64,000 bases of DNA from positions 1-64,000 of the forward strand of contig JAAELK010000110.1 of assembly GCA_024226935.1 (NCBI GenBank). The letters are read 5' to 3'. The notes under the pieces were generated by a model. That model had not been told where the DNA came from. It did no database searches and was given only the letters and a program-made list of their open reading frames with translations. Made by a program: the position numbers and the translations under genes. Position 1 is the first letter of the stretch; the number at the start of each line of letters is the position of its first letter. Below, piece after piece: positions 36,976-45,773 of this stretch. The stretch comes from Desulfobacteraceae bacterium. Its GTDB lineage: Bacteria; Desulfobacterota; Desulfobacteria; Desulfobacterales; Desulfobacteraceae.

Positions 36976-38450
36976 TAAAATCCTGCCTTTCCATCGGTAT
37001 ACTAATATTTTTTTTGACTGGAGTACCCGCCTTTGCCCAGGAAAACATCCCCAAGCCGGATATGAAATCGGATATGAAATCGGATATGCGCTCGGATTAC
37101 AAGGCAGCTGCCCTCCAGCGAAAGCTGTTAATTCAAAAAGCCCAGTCAGAAAAACAGGAAGCAGCAAAACAAGCAAAGACGAAGGCTCTTCTCATTAAAA
37201 ATGATAAGCAGGCCCTTAAAAAAGGCATTGCAGAACTCAGGTCCAGAATCAAAACCATAAAAATCCAAAATAAAACAATCCATACCCGGGTCAATAAATT
37301 AAAAACCAAGGAAGCTCAACTTACCAATGCCCTTGAAAAAACCCAGGCCGTAAACCAGGAATTTTCAGAATTTGCCGGGAGTAACGCCAAGAATCTGCAA
37401 ACTATCATGCTTCAAAGTCTTCAATCCGGACTTATCCCGGGGCGCCATGGATTTTTAACACCCATTATCAATGGAGATCATTTTCCCGGAATGGATGATA
37501 TCAATAAAATAGCAGATCGTCTGTTTGAAGAGATTAATTTATCCGGCCGGGTGGCACTGACCCGGGGCCGGATAATTGATAGAAAAGGAAAGGAACAGGA
37601 GGCAAATCTTTTAATCCTGGGAAATTTTACCGGGATTTATCAACTGGACAAAGAGATTGGGTTCCTCTTGTATTCCGAACAAAGCCAGAGATATTTTGCT
37701 CTTTCCAAACTTCCGTCAGCCGAAATAAGCCGTAAGATGTCAGCCTATATCCAGGGCAAAAGTAATGATGTCTATATGGACATCTCAAAGGGCAACGCCA
37801 TCCGCCAACTGACCCATGAACTCAAATTAGCCCAGCAAATTCCCAAAGGCGGAGCCATTGTCTGGCCCATATTGATCATCCTTTTAATATCAGGCTTAAT
37901 TCTCGTTGAAAGAATCATCTTTTTTACACGCCGGCAAACAAATGCCAAAAAATTGATGGAAACCATCAAAAACCTGATCATGGCAGATGACTGGGCAGGC
38001 TGCCAGGATTTCCTGGAATCCAAAAAATTCAAACTTATTCCCAAAGTGCTGCTGACGGCAATTGCCTTTAAAGACCAGACTCGGGAAGATATGGAAAATG
38101 CTCTTCAAGAATCAATTTTAGGTGAGATCCCAAAAATTGAACGTTTTTTGTCCACCCTGGGAATGCTGGCGGCCATAGCTCCTTTACTGGGCCTTCTGGG
38201 AACCGTCACCGGCATGATTAACACCTTTCATGTGATCACCTACTATGGAGCAAGCGACCCCAGGATGATGTCAGGAGGAATATCAGAAGCCCTTGTCACC
38301 ACCATGCTGGGCCTGGCCGTGGCCATCCCCATCATGGTAGCCCACACTTTTTTGAACCGAAGAGTTGAAACACAAATTTCCAAGATGGAAGAAAAATCCG
38401 TGGCCTTCGTCAATCTGGTCTTTAAAAAACGTAACAAGGACAGACGATAG
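36972..38450 (+). CDS. TtpC-like extended MotA/TolQ/ExbB channel protein
   Basis: A 492-aa protein with a signal peptide (GILIFFLTGVPAFA), a Lys/Ala/Gln-rich coiled coil (~residues 30-120), a periplasmic domain and a C-terminal MotA/TolQ/ExbB channel domain (three membrane helices near residues 295, 390 and 440; GLLGTVTGMINTF). This long form matches TtpC of TonB2 systems, which works beside a normal-sized ExbB. Near residues 35-45 a short repeat, DMKSDMKSDMRSD, is visible. Overlaps the DUF3450 gene by 4 nt. Confidence 0.9.
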   Translation: MIKSCLSIGILIFFLTGVPAFAQENIPKPDMKSDMKSDMRSDYKAAALQRKLLIQKAQSEKQEAAKQAKTKALLIKNDKQALKKGIAELRSRIKTIKIQNKTIHTRVNKLKTKEAQLTNALEKTQAVNQEFSEFAGSNAKNLQTIMLQSLQSGLIPGRHGFLTPIINGDHFPGMDDINKIADRLFEEINLSGRVALTRGRIIDRKGKEQEANLLILGNFTGIYQLDKEIGFLLYSEQSQRYFALSKLPSAEISRKMSAYIQGKSNDVYMDISKGNAIRQLTHELKLAQQIPKGGAIVWPILIILLISGLILVERIIFFTRRQTNAKKLMETIKNLIMADDWAGCQDFLESKKFKLIPKVLLTAIAFKDQTREDMENALQESILGEIPKIERFLSTLGMLAAIAPLLGLLGTVTGMINTFHVITYYGASDPRMMSGGISEALVTTMLGLAVAIPIMVAHTFLNRRVETQISKMEEKSVAFVNLVFKKRNKDRR

Positions 38451-38454
38451 GATC

Positions 38455-39054
38455 ATGATCAAAACACTTTTATTTCCCATGGAAAACTATCTTAAATCAG
38501 GCGGGGTTGTCATGATCCCCATCCTGGTAATATCCTTTTTCATGTGGTTTTTGATCATTAACCGGGTGCTTTTCATGCACAGACTTTATGTCAAAAACAT
38601 TTCCCGGAACAGGGCAGGAGAACTGGTAAAAGCGGGCCAGATGCCAGATAACCGTTACCAGGGCATCAATTCGCTTCTGGTAAGACAATTTTTATCTTCC
38701 AGAAGCCATGACCCCAAGCTGGATGAATTTATCCTGGATGAAATTGTTGTAAAACTTGTCTCATCCCTTGATACCTATCTTGCCATTATCAACATCCTGG
38801 CAGGAGTTACCCCCCTTTTGGGACTTTTAGGCACAGTTTTGGGAATGATGGAAACCTTTAATGTCATCACCCTTTTTGGCACTGGAAATACCAAAGCCCT
38901 GGCCGGCGGCATTTCCGTGGCACTTATCTCCACACAGACAGGGCTGATGATTTCCATCCCCGGCCTCTACATGGGTGGATTTTTAACCAGAAGGGCCAAT
39001 AATTTAAAATACAAAATCGCTGCCACAGGCATTCACCTAAAACGATTTTTATAA
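38455..39054 (+). CDS. exbB: ExbB-type proton channel protein
   Basis: A 199-aa MotA/TolQ/ExbB protein with three membrane helices and the family motif LLGLLGTVLGMMETFNVIT (~residue 122). The start at 38455 is used because it begins 4 nt after the upstream stop and has GGA nearby; a longer open frame upstream overlaps TtpC and is a shadow. With ExbD it uses the proton gradient to drive TonB. Confidence 0.92.
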   Translation: MIKTLLFPMENYLKSGGVVMIPILVISFFMWFLIINRVLFMHRLYVKNISRNRAGELVKAGQMPDNRYQGINSLLVRQFLSSRSHDPKLDEFILDEIVVKLVSSLDTYLAIINILAGVTPLLGLLGTVLGMMETFNVITLFGTGNTKALAGGISVALISTQTGLMISIPGLYMGGFLTRRANNLKYKIAATGIHLKRFL

Positions 39055-39084
39055 ATATTTTTTCCATAAAGGAAATTTTTTTTC

Positions 39085-39504
39085 ATGCTCAATATTTCAG
39101 CTGCCCGACGGACCAATGCAAAAAACCTTGAATTAAATATGACTCCTCTCATTGACATGGTATTTATTCTATTGATTTTTTTTCTGGTCACCACCTCCTT
39201 TGTAAAAGAAACAGGGGTGGATATCTTGCGACCCAGCGCCGTTACAACCATTAGCAAAACAAACCCCGTCATCCTCATAGGTGTTACAAAGGCAAACACC
39301 ATCCATATTAATAAGCACCAGGTGGATATTCGAGCGGTCCGATCCAATGTGGAGAGAGCCCTGACGGAAAATCCCGACGGTGATGTGGTGATTGTGGCAG
39401 ACAAGGCAAGTCTTACAGGCCTTGTGATTAATATCATGGATGCCTGCAAGCTTGCAGGTGCCCAAAATGTATCCATCGCCGCAACTCCGGATACAAGGGG
39501 TTAA
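39085..39504 (+). CDS. exbD: ExbD-type biopolymer transport protein
   Basis: A 139-aa ExbD/TolR protein. One N-terminal membrane helix carries the essential aspartate in LNMTPLIDMVFILLIFFLV (~residue 24), followed by the periplasmic domain ending in AQNVSIAATPD. It lies 30 nt after exbB and 7 nt before tonB. Confidence 0.93.
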   Translation: MLNISAARRTNAKNLELNMTPLIDMVFILLIFFLVTTSFVKETGVDILRPSAVTTISKTNPVILIGVTKANTIHINKHQVDIRAVRSNVERALTENPDGDVVIVADKASLTGLVINIMDACKLAGAQNVSIAATPDTRG

Positions 39505-39511
39505 TAGAACC

Positions 39512-40201
39512 ATGCCTTCATTGAAATCCTTTCCGGGCTGGGCTTTTGCTCTTATTGGTTCTATTTTGCTCAATGTCGGCCTCTTTGGCCTCATGCCCGG
39601 GTTGATCCACCAAAATCCCAACATACCAAAGGGCCTGGAAAATATCACCCAGGTACAGGTCGTCCAGATCAAAAGACCTCCCCCAAAAAAACCGGAGCGA
39701 CCAAGGGAATCTAAACCCGGTAAGTCCAAACCCGATAAACCAGAATCAAGAAAAAAAGTATCCGGGGCAAATTCAAACTCCTTTAAACAACGGACCATGG
39801 ATATCAAGCCGCAACTTGCCTTTCAACTGAACTCCGAACTGCCCAAGACCTCCATGAACCTTGTAATGCCGGGTATTGAAGCCATAAAAGCCCCCATTCT
39901 AAAAACCCAATATACCATGGGAGAATTGGATTCCCCCCTTACCCCCCTGGTAAAACTTCCGCCCATCTATCCGATTCTGGCAACCAGGAGGGGAATTGAA
40001 GGATATGTGACAGTAGAATTTCTCATAAATAAAAAGGGTTTAGTTCAACAACTTCGAATCCTTGAGGCAAAACCAGAACACATATTTAATAAAAGTGTAA
40101 CCGCCTGCGTATCCCAATGGAAATTTAAACCCGGAACAGTAGAAGGCATACCGGTTGCCACCCGGGCCCAGACCACCATACGCTTCAAACTGGAAAAATA
40201 A
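39512..40201 (+). CDS. tonB: TonB energy-transducing protein
   Basis: A 229-aa TonB. An N-terminal membrane anchor (~residues 9-28) is followed by a Pro/Lys-rich spacer (RPPPKKPERPRESKPGK, ~55-80) and a C-terminal TonB domain (~140-229) with PIYPILATRRGIEGYVTV and the final QTTIRFKLEK. It should contact the TonB box of the BtuB-like receptor encoded on the opposite strand. ATG at 39512 is chosen; the frame runs further upstream but overlaps exbD. Confidence 0.9.
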   Translation: MPSLKSFPGWAFALIGSILLNVGLFGLMPGLIHQNPNIPKGLENITQVQVVQIKRPPPKKPERPRESKPGKSKPDKPESRKKVSGANSNSFKQRTMDIKPQLAFQLNSELPKTSMNLVMPGIEAIKAPILKTQYTMGELDSPLTPLVKLPPIYPILATRRGIEGYVTVEFLINKKGLVQQLRILEAKPEHIFNKSVTACVSQWKFKPGTVEGIPVATRAQTTIRFKLEK

Positions 40202-41601
40202 TGAAACAACCCAGCCGTCCCGAATTCTTCCCGATTACTGCCCCCATGGTCATCATCTTTATTTTTATCGGGTTTATTTTTTTTCCGACCCTGGAAAATG
40301 CATGGGCGGCAAATATAAACAAAGACAGATTGCCTCCAGCCGTCAGTATCTGGGTTACCGATGCCCAAAGGTTATTCCAAAACGGGAAAATCACTGAAGC
40401 CGTTACTCTATTGGAAAAATATAAAAAAAAGAAAAAAAACAATAATATCCACTACTATGTACCTTTCCTTCTGGGCAATTATTATCTCTTTCTTGCCGAA
40501 CAAGATAATCAGAACAAAAAAAATAAAAACTTCATCCAAAATGCCATCCGCAACTACCGGGCATCGGTGGAAAAAAATCCCGGCTTTTATGCAGGTTGGC
40601 TGAATCTGGCAAAAAGTTTGTATGAATCAGATCATTTTACACGGGCGGCAATTGCATTTGAAAAAGGATACGAAACCTCCCACCCCACTAAACCCATTCA
40701 TCTATACTATGCTGCAATCTGCTATTTCCAGGCAGACACACCGGAAAAAGCACTGGCTGTCTTTGAACGCCTGAGAAGCACCCATCCAGATAAAATCAGT
40801 CTTGCCTGGAAAGAAAGCCTTGTCAACATCCTGTTCTCCATGGAACGCTACTCCCAGGCCCTGCCTACCCTTGAAGAGTTAGCTGCAAAAACAAAGAACA
40901 AAAAAAAATGGCAGGAGATCCTTTTATATCAATATTTTTCCTTGAAAATGAAAGAAAAAGCACTGACCTTTGCCAATTTCCTGACCAGGCAAGATCCCCT
41001 GGAACCTAAATGGTGGAAAGCCCTATGTCATATACAGCTCAACAACAACAATCTTCTCGAAGGTTTATCCTCCCTTATCATCTACGGATATCTCACCCCC
41101 ATGACCCAAAAAGAACTTACCCTGGCAGGGGATCTGTATCTCACCCTTGATGTGCCGGGGACAGCGGCACAGCTCTATGAAAATTGCCTGGAAAAAACCC
41201 CGGCCCCAAAAACAATTTTAAAAATCAGCCAGGCTTATTTGATGGCCCATGACCAGGACAAAGCCCTTGACTGGATTAAAAAAGGATTATCAACTTCCCG
41301 GAATATCAAACTGCTTAACCTGAAGGCCCAGATTTTATATGGACAAAAAAAATATGCAAGGGCGGCACAAGCCTACGAAGAACTGGCAGAAAAAATGATT
41401 TATAGGGCCCACAATTCGACAAACAATGCCCCGGACATGCTGGGACAAACCTGGCTCATGGTGGGATATGCCACCATGGGCCAGGATAAACCTGACACCA
41501 CCCAGCTGAACCGGGCCAAAAAAGCCTTTTTAAAGGCCGCAAACTTTAAAAAACAAAAAAAGGCCGCCCGCCGGGCCCTTGAGCAAATCAAAGCTAACTA
41601 G
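40201..41601 (+). CDS. TPR-repeat protein of the TonB2-type cluster
   Basis: A 466-aa exported or membrane-anchored protein with an N-terminal hydrophobic segment (MVIIFIFIGFIFFPTLENAWA) and many tetratricopeptide-like helical repeats (e.g. NPGFYAGWLNLAKSLYESDHF, HLYYAAICYFQADTPEKALAVFE). A TPR gene also ends the Vibrio TonB2 cluster. It shares one base with the tonB stop codon and is the last gene of the 10-kb unit. Confidence 0.87.
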   Translation: MKQPSRPEFFPITAPMVIIFIFIGFIFFPTLENAWAANINKDRLPPAVSIWVTDAQRLFQNGKITEAVTLLEKYKKKKKNNNIHYYVPFLLGNYYLFLAEQDNQNKKNKNFIQNAIRNYRASVEKNPGFYAGWLNLAKSLYESDHFTRAAIAFEKGYETSHPTKPIHLYYAAICYFQADTPEKALAVFERLRSTHPDKISLAWKESLVNILFSMERYSQALPTLEELAAKTKNKKKWQEILLYQYFSLKMKEKALTFANFLTRQDPLEPKWWKALCHIQLNNNNLLEGLSSLIIYGYLTPMTQKELTLAGDLYLTLDVPGTAAQLYENCLEKTPAPKTILKISQAYLMAHDQDKALDWIKKGLSTSRNIKLLNLKAQILYGQKKYARAAQAYEELAEKMIYRAHNSTNNAPDMLGQTWLMVGYATMGQDKPDTTQLNRAKKAFLKAANFKKQKKAARRALEQIKAN

Positions 41602-41619
41602 TGCCTGACCGAGAACCCG

Positions 41620-41744
41620 TGCTTGGATGAAAACTTGCCCATATGCAAGGCGCAAGAAAGCTTGAAACCGGAGTGTACTCCAGTACATGAGGATTTCAAA
41701 CTTTTGCAGCAACGCAGCAGATGGGTGAGTTGTCGTTCAAGCAC
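41620..41744. repeat. 125-bp imperfect palindrome between convergent operons
   Basis: GTGCTTG at 41620 pairs with CAAGCAC ending at 41744; CCCAT/ATGGG and TTGAAA/TTTCAA pairs continue inward to a GGAGTGTACTCC-containing centre. It occupies the whole gap between the TPR gene and the ATPase activator gene, so it could serve as a bidirectional terminator. I recall related GAGTGTACT..AGTACATGAGG palindromes in other deltaproteobacteria, which suggests a dispersed family; only one copy is seen here. Confidence 0.65.
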
Positions 41745-41747
41745 TAA

Positions 41748-42515
41748 CTAATCAACATACAAAGAGCCTAAAGCCACTGTAAACTGCGGCTCTTCAACTA
41801 CCTTGATATCACAGAGAAGTTGATCTTCAAGGCTTTCCACAAGGCCTTTATTGTTGGCTGGCCCCCCATCAATATATACATCCCCATCCAGGATACCATT
41901 ACCGGCAAGGGCAGCAATTCTTCTGGCCACGGCGTTATTGATACCCTTGATTATACTAAATTTATTGACGCCTTTGGCTAACAGGGAAACAATCTCGCTC
42001 TCTGCAAAAACCGCACAGATGGAGTTAATATTTACAGGTTCAATATCCTTTGTGTGAAAATCATCCAGGGGGGTATCTAAAATATTAGCAGCAATTTCAA
42101 AGAATCTGCCCGTGCCTGCCGCACATTTGTCGTTCATTTTAAAATCTGTGACCTGGCCCGATTCCGTAAGCTTGATAATTTTAACATCCTGGCCTCCCAC
42201 ATTGATCAAAGTTCTGGCACGACCCCGGGTAAGATAGGTTATCCCTGCGGCATTGGCCCATATTTCATCCACCACATGATTGGTGGACTGGATCAATTTT
42301 CTACCATAGCCTGTCACACAGGTCTTTTCAATCCCGGATGGCGATTCCCCAATGGCGGTCAGGCCCTGTTGAATAAGATCATTTACCAGGGCGGACTGAC
42401 CGGGTTTTGTCGGCATGACAATTTTCCAGACAACCTGGTCAGGATTACCCGATTTTCCTGGTACCACAAAAACAATTTTAATTCCGGTACTGCCCACATC
42501 GATGCCTATTTCCAT
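41748..42515 (-). CDS. BadF/HgdC-type ATPase activator of a 2-hydroxyacyl-CoA dehydratase-like protein
   Basis: A 255-aa ASKHA-fold ATPase. Phosphate-binding GIDVGSTGIK at the N-terminus, VTGYGR and NVGGQDVK follow; the two cluster cysteines shared by the homodimer are present in NDKCAAGTGRFFE (~residue 125) and ICAVFAESEI (~residue 165). Such activators hold one 4Fe-4S cluster between subunits and use ATP hydrolysis to send a very low-potential electron to a partner. The partner gene is directly upstream, separated by two repeat copies. Both are downstream of a cobalamin riboswitch and BtuB, so a role in corrinoid reduction is inferred, not fatty- or amino-acid fermentation. Confidence 0.88.
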   Translation of the reverse strand: MEIGIDVGSTGIKIVFVVPGKSGNPDQVVWKIVMPTKPGQSALVNDLIQQGLTAIGESPSGIEKTCVTGYGRKLIQSTNHVVDEIWANAAGITYLTRGRARTLINVGGQDVKIIKLTESGQVTDFKMNDKCAAGTGRFFEIAANILDTPLDDFHTKDIEPVNINSICAVFAESEIVSLLAKGVNKFSIIKGINNAVARRIAALAGNGILDGDVYIDGGPANNKGLVESLEDQLLCDIKVVEEPQFTVALGSLYVD

Positions 42516-42532
42516 TTATTAATCCTTTGGTA

Positions 42533-42627
42533 TTTTATATAAAACTCTCACCCAAGGTGTTGTAATCATGGTAGTTTCATTTTTTGTTGTGGCCGGAGCC
42601 AAGACCATGCTCCGGCCATGCCGGTTA
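42533..42627 (+). repeat. ~94-bp structured intergenic repeat, copy C
   Basis: Copy C runs from TTTTATATAAAACTC to GCCGGTTAT and is in tandem with copy D. Its middle hairpin GGCCGGAGC/GCTCCGGCC is perfect and differs from the GGGCGGA version of copy F on both arms, indicating compensatory change. It lies 18 nt before the start of the activator ATPase. Confidence 0.65.
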
Positions 42628-42718
42628 TATGAAACTCCCGATATACTGGGCGCGGGTTTCAATCTTTGTTGTGGACGGAATCAAGGGTGAATTCCCTGGT
42701 CCGCCCATGGCGGTTATT
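42625..42718 (+). repeat. 94-bp structured intergenic repeat, copy D
   Basis: Copy D begins TTATATGAAACTCCCGATATACT and ends CCGCCCATGGCGGTTATT, close to copy F in sequence. It abuts copy C head to tail and touches the stop codon of the double-cubane-like gene. Confidence 0.75.
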
Positions 42719-43956
42719 TAAGAGCCAAGGGTCCGCCTGAAGGCTTCCAGGCGAGTGACAATATTTTGTTCATCTTCTTTAACATAGTCGGTTTCAATTT
42801 TTAAAAACCGATAGCCTTTTTTTTTAAGTTGGGTTTCCAGCATACCCGACTCCATTTCATAGGGATGACAACCTTTAAGTACATGGAAAATAATACCTTT
42901 AATCTGTTCTTTTTCAAGAATATTGAAAATACCATTGATCCGTCTTTCATTATCGGCAAAAGTAGGGCAGGTGCAGGCCTTATGGTTCCGCTCTGCCAGG
43001 GCGCGCAACAGGGCATATTCAGATTTGTCCTCAAAGGTGACAGCTCCTGGAAAGATTCGTTCAAGGGAACAGATATCATCGGCCGCCACTGCCATACCCG
43101 CATTTTCCATGAGGTGTAAAAGCTTATAATTGGGAAACACAATGGGACTGCCGATCAAAAGAACCGGGGCCAAAGTATTTTCCATCGGTTTTAAATTATC
43201 AATATAGTTCCTGACATTATCTTTCCAAAAATTTATATCCTGATAGGCAAAGGCATTGGCAATAAGGGCAAAATGGATGGCAGGCATGAGCTGAGAGCGT
43301 TTAAGTTCAATGAGCCGGGCAAAGAGTTCAAAGGCCTTTGCATGGCATTGTATGGCTGCATGAAGAGCCTTTGGAGTAATTTTTCCCTGGCCTGCCTTTT
43401 CAAGCCAGGATTTAAGTGCCTGGATCTCTTCCAGCCAGCGGCGGGATGAACGCTCATTTTCCCTTAAATGGGGAAGCTCCATAAAATGGATATCCGCCTT
43501 GCCATAAAGCCCTGTCAATTCACTAAACTTGACCACCCAGTCACAGGTGGTGGGAATGACAAATCTTTGCCGGGTTAAATCAAGGCCGGACTGGGGATCA
43601 AGAAGGCCTGCCAAGGATTTGATCATGGGACAGGTCAGGGCCGGAAATTGAAGGGGAGCAAGATTTCCGGCTGCATGGGACCCGCAGGCAAGCTTGAATA
43701 CTGGCAAACCTGCGGCTGAAAAAAGTTCCATGGGGGCCTGGATACACATGGTCATAACAGGGGCAATAACTGCCTTTTCAATAAACTTTTTTGGAAACAG
43801 ACTGAGGGCCAGACTTTCCAGAAAAGGATCAAGGGCCTTTATATAATCGTCGCGATTCTTGATCTTTGCTGCCTGGTCACAGGTTTCTTTTTTGATTTGT
43901 TCCCGGGTTTTCAACTGTAGACGTAAAAGGCGGGGATTAATTTCGGGCTGGGTCAT
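42718..43956 (-). CDS. 2-hydroxyacyl-CoA dehydratase / double-cubane-cluster-like protein
   Basis: A 412-aa HgdB/FldC/DCCP-family protein. Family hallmarks: IPTTCDWVVKF (~residue 148), IGSPIVFPNYKLLHLMENAG (~265), ADDICSLER, HVLKGCHPYEMESGM and KIETDYVKEDEQN near the C-terminus. Cysteines in CDW, DIC and GCHP fit the cluster-ligand positions of the family. Members act as dehydratases or as stand-alone double-cubane reductases; only one such gene is present with the activator, whereas dehydratases need two different subunits, so a homodimeric double-cubane reductase is favoured. ATG at 43956 overlaps the preceding stop (ATGA) and has GGAG 6 nt upstream. Confidence 0.87.
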   Translation of the reverse strand: MTQPEINPRLLRLQLKTREQIKKETCDQAAKIKNRDDYIKALDPFLESLALSLFPKKFIEKAVIAPVMTMCIQAPMELFSAAGLPVFKLACGSHAAGNLAPLQFPALTCPMIKSLAGLLDPQSGLDLTRQRFVIPTTCDWVVKFSELTGLYGKADIHFMELPHLRENERSSRRWLEEIQALKSWLEKAGQGKITPKALHAAIQCHAKAFELFARLIELKRSQLMPAIHFALIANAFAYQDINFWKDNVRNYIDNLKPMENTLAPVLLIGSPIVFPNYKLLHLMENAGMAVAADDICSLERIFPGAVTFEDKSEYALLRALAERNHKACTCPTFADNERRINGIFNILEKEQIKGIIFHVLKGCHPYEMESGMLETQLKKKGYRFLKIETDYVKEDEQNIVTRLEAFRRTLGS

Positions 43957-44888
43957 TTTTGGCTCCATTTTCGGCTAAGATAGGATCGTGATGAAGAAAA
44001 AAGCCGGAAACCAAACCACTTAAAGGTCAGGGTGTGATCCGCCGGGCAGGCTTCCACACAACTCATACATCCCATGCAATCCTGGGTTAAAACATTTTTT
44101 TTTACTTTTTCAAGGTGAACATCCGGTATATCCACGGGGCAACTCCTTTCACAATTACCGCAGCCGGTACAGGTATGGATCTTTTTTTCAAAGCGAACAG
44201 GACTTATTGCTTTTAATAGATGCATAAGAGCCAGCATGGGACAAAACATGCAGAAAAACCGTTCCCTGAAAAACATCCCCACAAGCATACCACCGGTGAT
44301 TACCATGGAAAGAAAGGAAAAAGCCATGGTTATCCCATTGGTATAATTAATGTGAAAATAACTCCAATTTCCTTGGAACAAAGGCAAGATTGGTTTTCCA
44401 GGACAGATCTGGCAAAAGGGCAGGGCCCAGTCCGAATGGAGATTGAAATTTGCAATGGCAAGGGGAATGGTAATCAATAATACCAGGAGTATATATTTAA
44501 CGGGTTTTATATTATTTCTGGTTTTCCGGGTCAAAATCATTTCCCGGATATAAAATTTTTTGCGCACCAGGGAGATCCAGTCCTGGACCAGGCAAAAAGG
44601 ACAGATCCAACTGCACCAAAGTTTAGAAAGGGGAATAAAAAAAAGAAGAAAAACAGCAAAGGGCCAGAGAATATTAAAAACAGCACCGGAAAAAAATATA
44701 TCAAAGGCGGTCTGGAACCCCACAGAACTTCTCTGCAAAACCATAAGGTAACAATGACCTGCACAGCCGCTGACATAGGGACAGGTAAAACAGGGAAGGC
44801 TATTACCCAGACGAATCCCCAAACGCCCTCCATAGATCATTATCAAAAACGAAATATGCTGGCAAAACAACCTTAGGCTTTCTACCAT
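43953..44888 (-). CDS. NapH/NosR-like membrane polyferredoxin
   Basis: A 311-aa inner-membrane protein with about five helices. CGxCxxxCP-type pairs near the helices (CSWICPFC, CMFCPML) are typical of NapH/NosR/RdxA proteins, and two complete cytosolic 4Fe-4S sites lie near the C-terminus (CTGCGNCERSCP and CMGCMSCVEACP). Such proteins pass electrons from quinol or ferredoxin to a partner enzyme. GGAGAA precedes the start. It overlaps both neighbours, so it should be made together with the BtuB-linked exported protein and the double-cubane-like protein. Confidence 0.9.
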   Translation of the reverse strand: MVESLRLFCQHISFLIMIYGGRLGIRLGNSLPCFTCPYVSGCAGHCYLMVLQRSSVGFQTAFDIFFSGAVFNILWPFAVFLLFFIPLSKLWCSWICPFCLVQDWISLVRKKFYIREMILTRKTRNNIKPVKYILLVLLITIPLAIANFNLHSDWALPFCQICPGKPILPLFQGNWSYFHINYTNGITMAFSFLSMVITGGMLVGMFFRERFFCMFCPMLALMHLLKAISPVRFEKKIHTCTGCGNCERSCPVDIPDVHLEKVKKNVLTQDCMGCMSCVEACPADHTLTFKWFGFRLFSSSRSYLSRKWSQK

Positions 44889-45727
44889 GGAGTTCTCCTT
44901 TTTTTCAGGATCAACCCGATAAACAAAATCATGCTTGTGCCAAGCACAGACACTCCTGAAAAAATATCATTAAAACCCTTTCTGGATCGATGCAGCAACA
45001 ATGAATAGGTAAGAAAATATTTCTGGTTTTTTTCCTCCATGGTTGTGTATAAAATATCCTGGCGAATGGCAGTAACGCCTGTTTTTCTAAGGCGTTCATC
45101 GTGGGCAGGGTCATAGGAAAAATCCAAAGTTCCATCCATGGTAAGACGTCTTATTTTATGGTTTTCAAGAACGAAGATTCTGATATTCCCTGGATCAATA
45201 TCTGAACTATCCGGTTCAAGGACAGGCTTAATACAAAATTTCAAAACCTGCCCCGTCTGGTGCCAATAATAATTTTCCGACGATAAAAGCTCAATGCCCG
45301 GCAAACCCGCAAACCGATTCACATCAATATCATCGGCCATAATTCTTGGGGCAGGAACCGATGATTTACCAAATAATACCAGGTTGGTATGAGCCACCAG
45401 TTTTTTTTCTGGAAAACCTGCGGGGTTTGTAGAAAAGGCAAATAGACTGATACGACTTGGCTTGTCAACTATAAGTGTGACAATGCCGTCTTTCACTGGT
45501 GCAAAAAAAACAGCGGGATCACTGTTTTCACGGTAAAAAACCTTTACAGCGCCAACAGCAGGATCAGTACATACCAATTCAATGGCCTGGGACACCTGGC
45601 CGTTTTTTTCTTTTTTCATCTCCAGAAATTTGAAGTATAAAAAATTTTTATCCTGGGGAATGGCAAAAACCATTGCCGGCATGAGACAAAAAACCATGGA
45701 AAAATATACCAATAAAAATTTTACCAT
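44882..45727 (-). CDS. Exported protein with C-terminal membrane anchor, unknown function
   Basis: A 281-aa protein with a signal peptide (LLVYFSMVFCLMPAMVFA) and, at the C-terminus, one membrane helix plus a basic tail (VLGTSMILFIGLILKKRR), a topology giving a periplasmic domain held in the inner membrane. The periplasmic part is beta-rich with no recognised motif. It has no histidine-rich or haem motif. Its place between the BtuB-like receptor and the polyferredoxin suggests a periplasmic step in corrinoid handling. Confidence 0.8.
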   Translation of the reverse strand: MVKFLLVYFSMVFCLMPAMVFAIPQDKNFLYFKFLEMKKEKNGQVSQAIELVCTDPAVGAVKVFYRENSDPAVFFAPVKDGIVTLIVDKPSRISLFAFSTNPAGFPEKKLVAHTNLVLFGKSSVPAPRIMADDIDVNRFAGLPGIELLSSENYYWHQTGQVLKFCIKPVLEPDSSDIDPGNIRIFVLENHKIRRLTMDGTLDFSYDPAHDERLRKTGVTAIRQDILYTTMEEKNQKYFLTYSLLLHRSRKGFNDIFSGVSVLGTSMILFIGLILKKRRTPW

Positions 45728-45773
45728 GGTTTATTCAACAATAAGTCGCAAACTTCCAGGGAAAGTTTTTTTA

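Noticed and set aside
42718-43956. (R)-2-hydroxyacyl-CoA dehydratase for amino-acid fermentation
   Set aside because: The second dehydratase subunit and CoA-transferase are absent, and the operon is under a cobalamin riboswitch.
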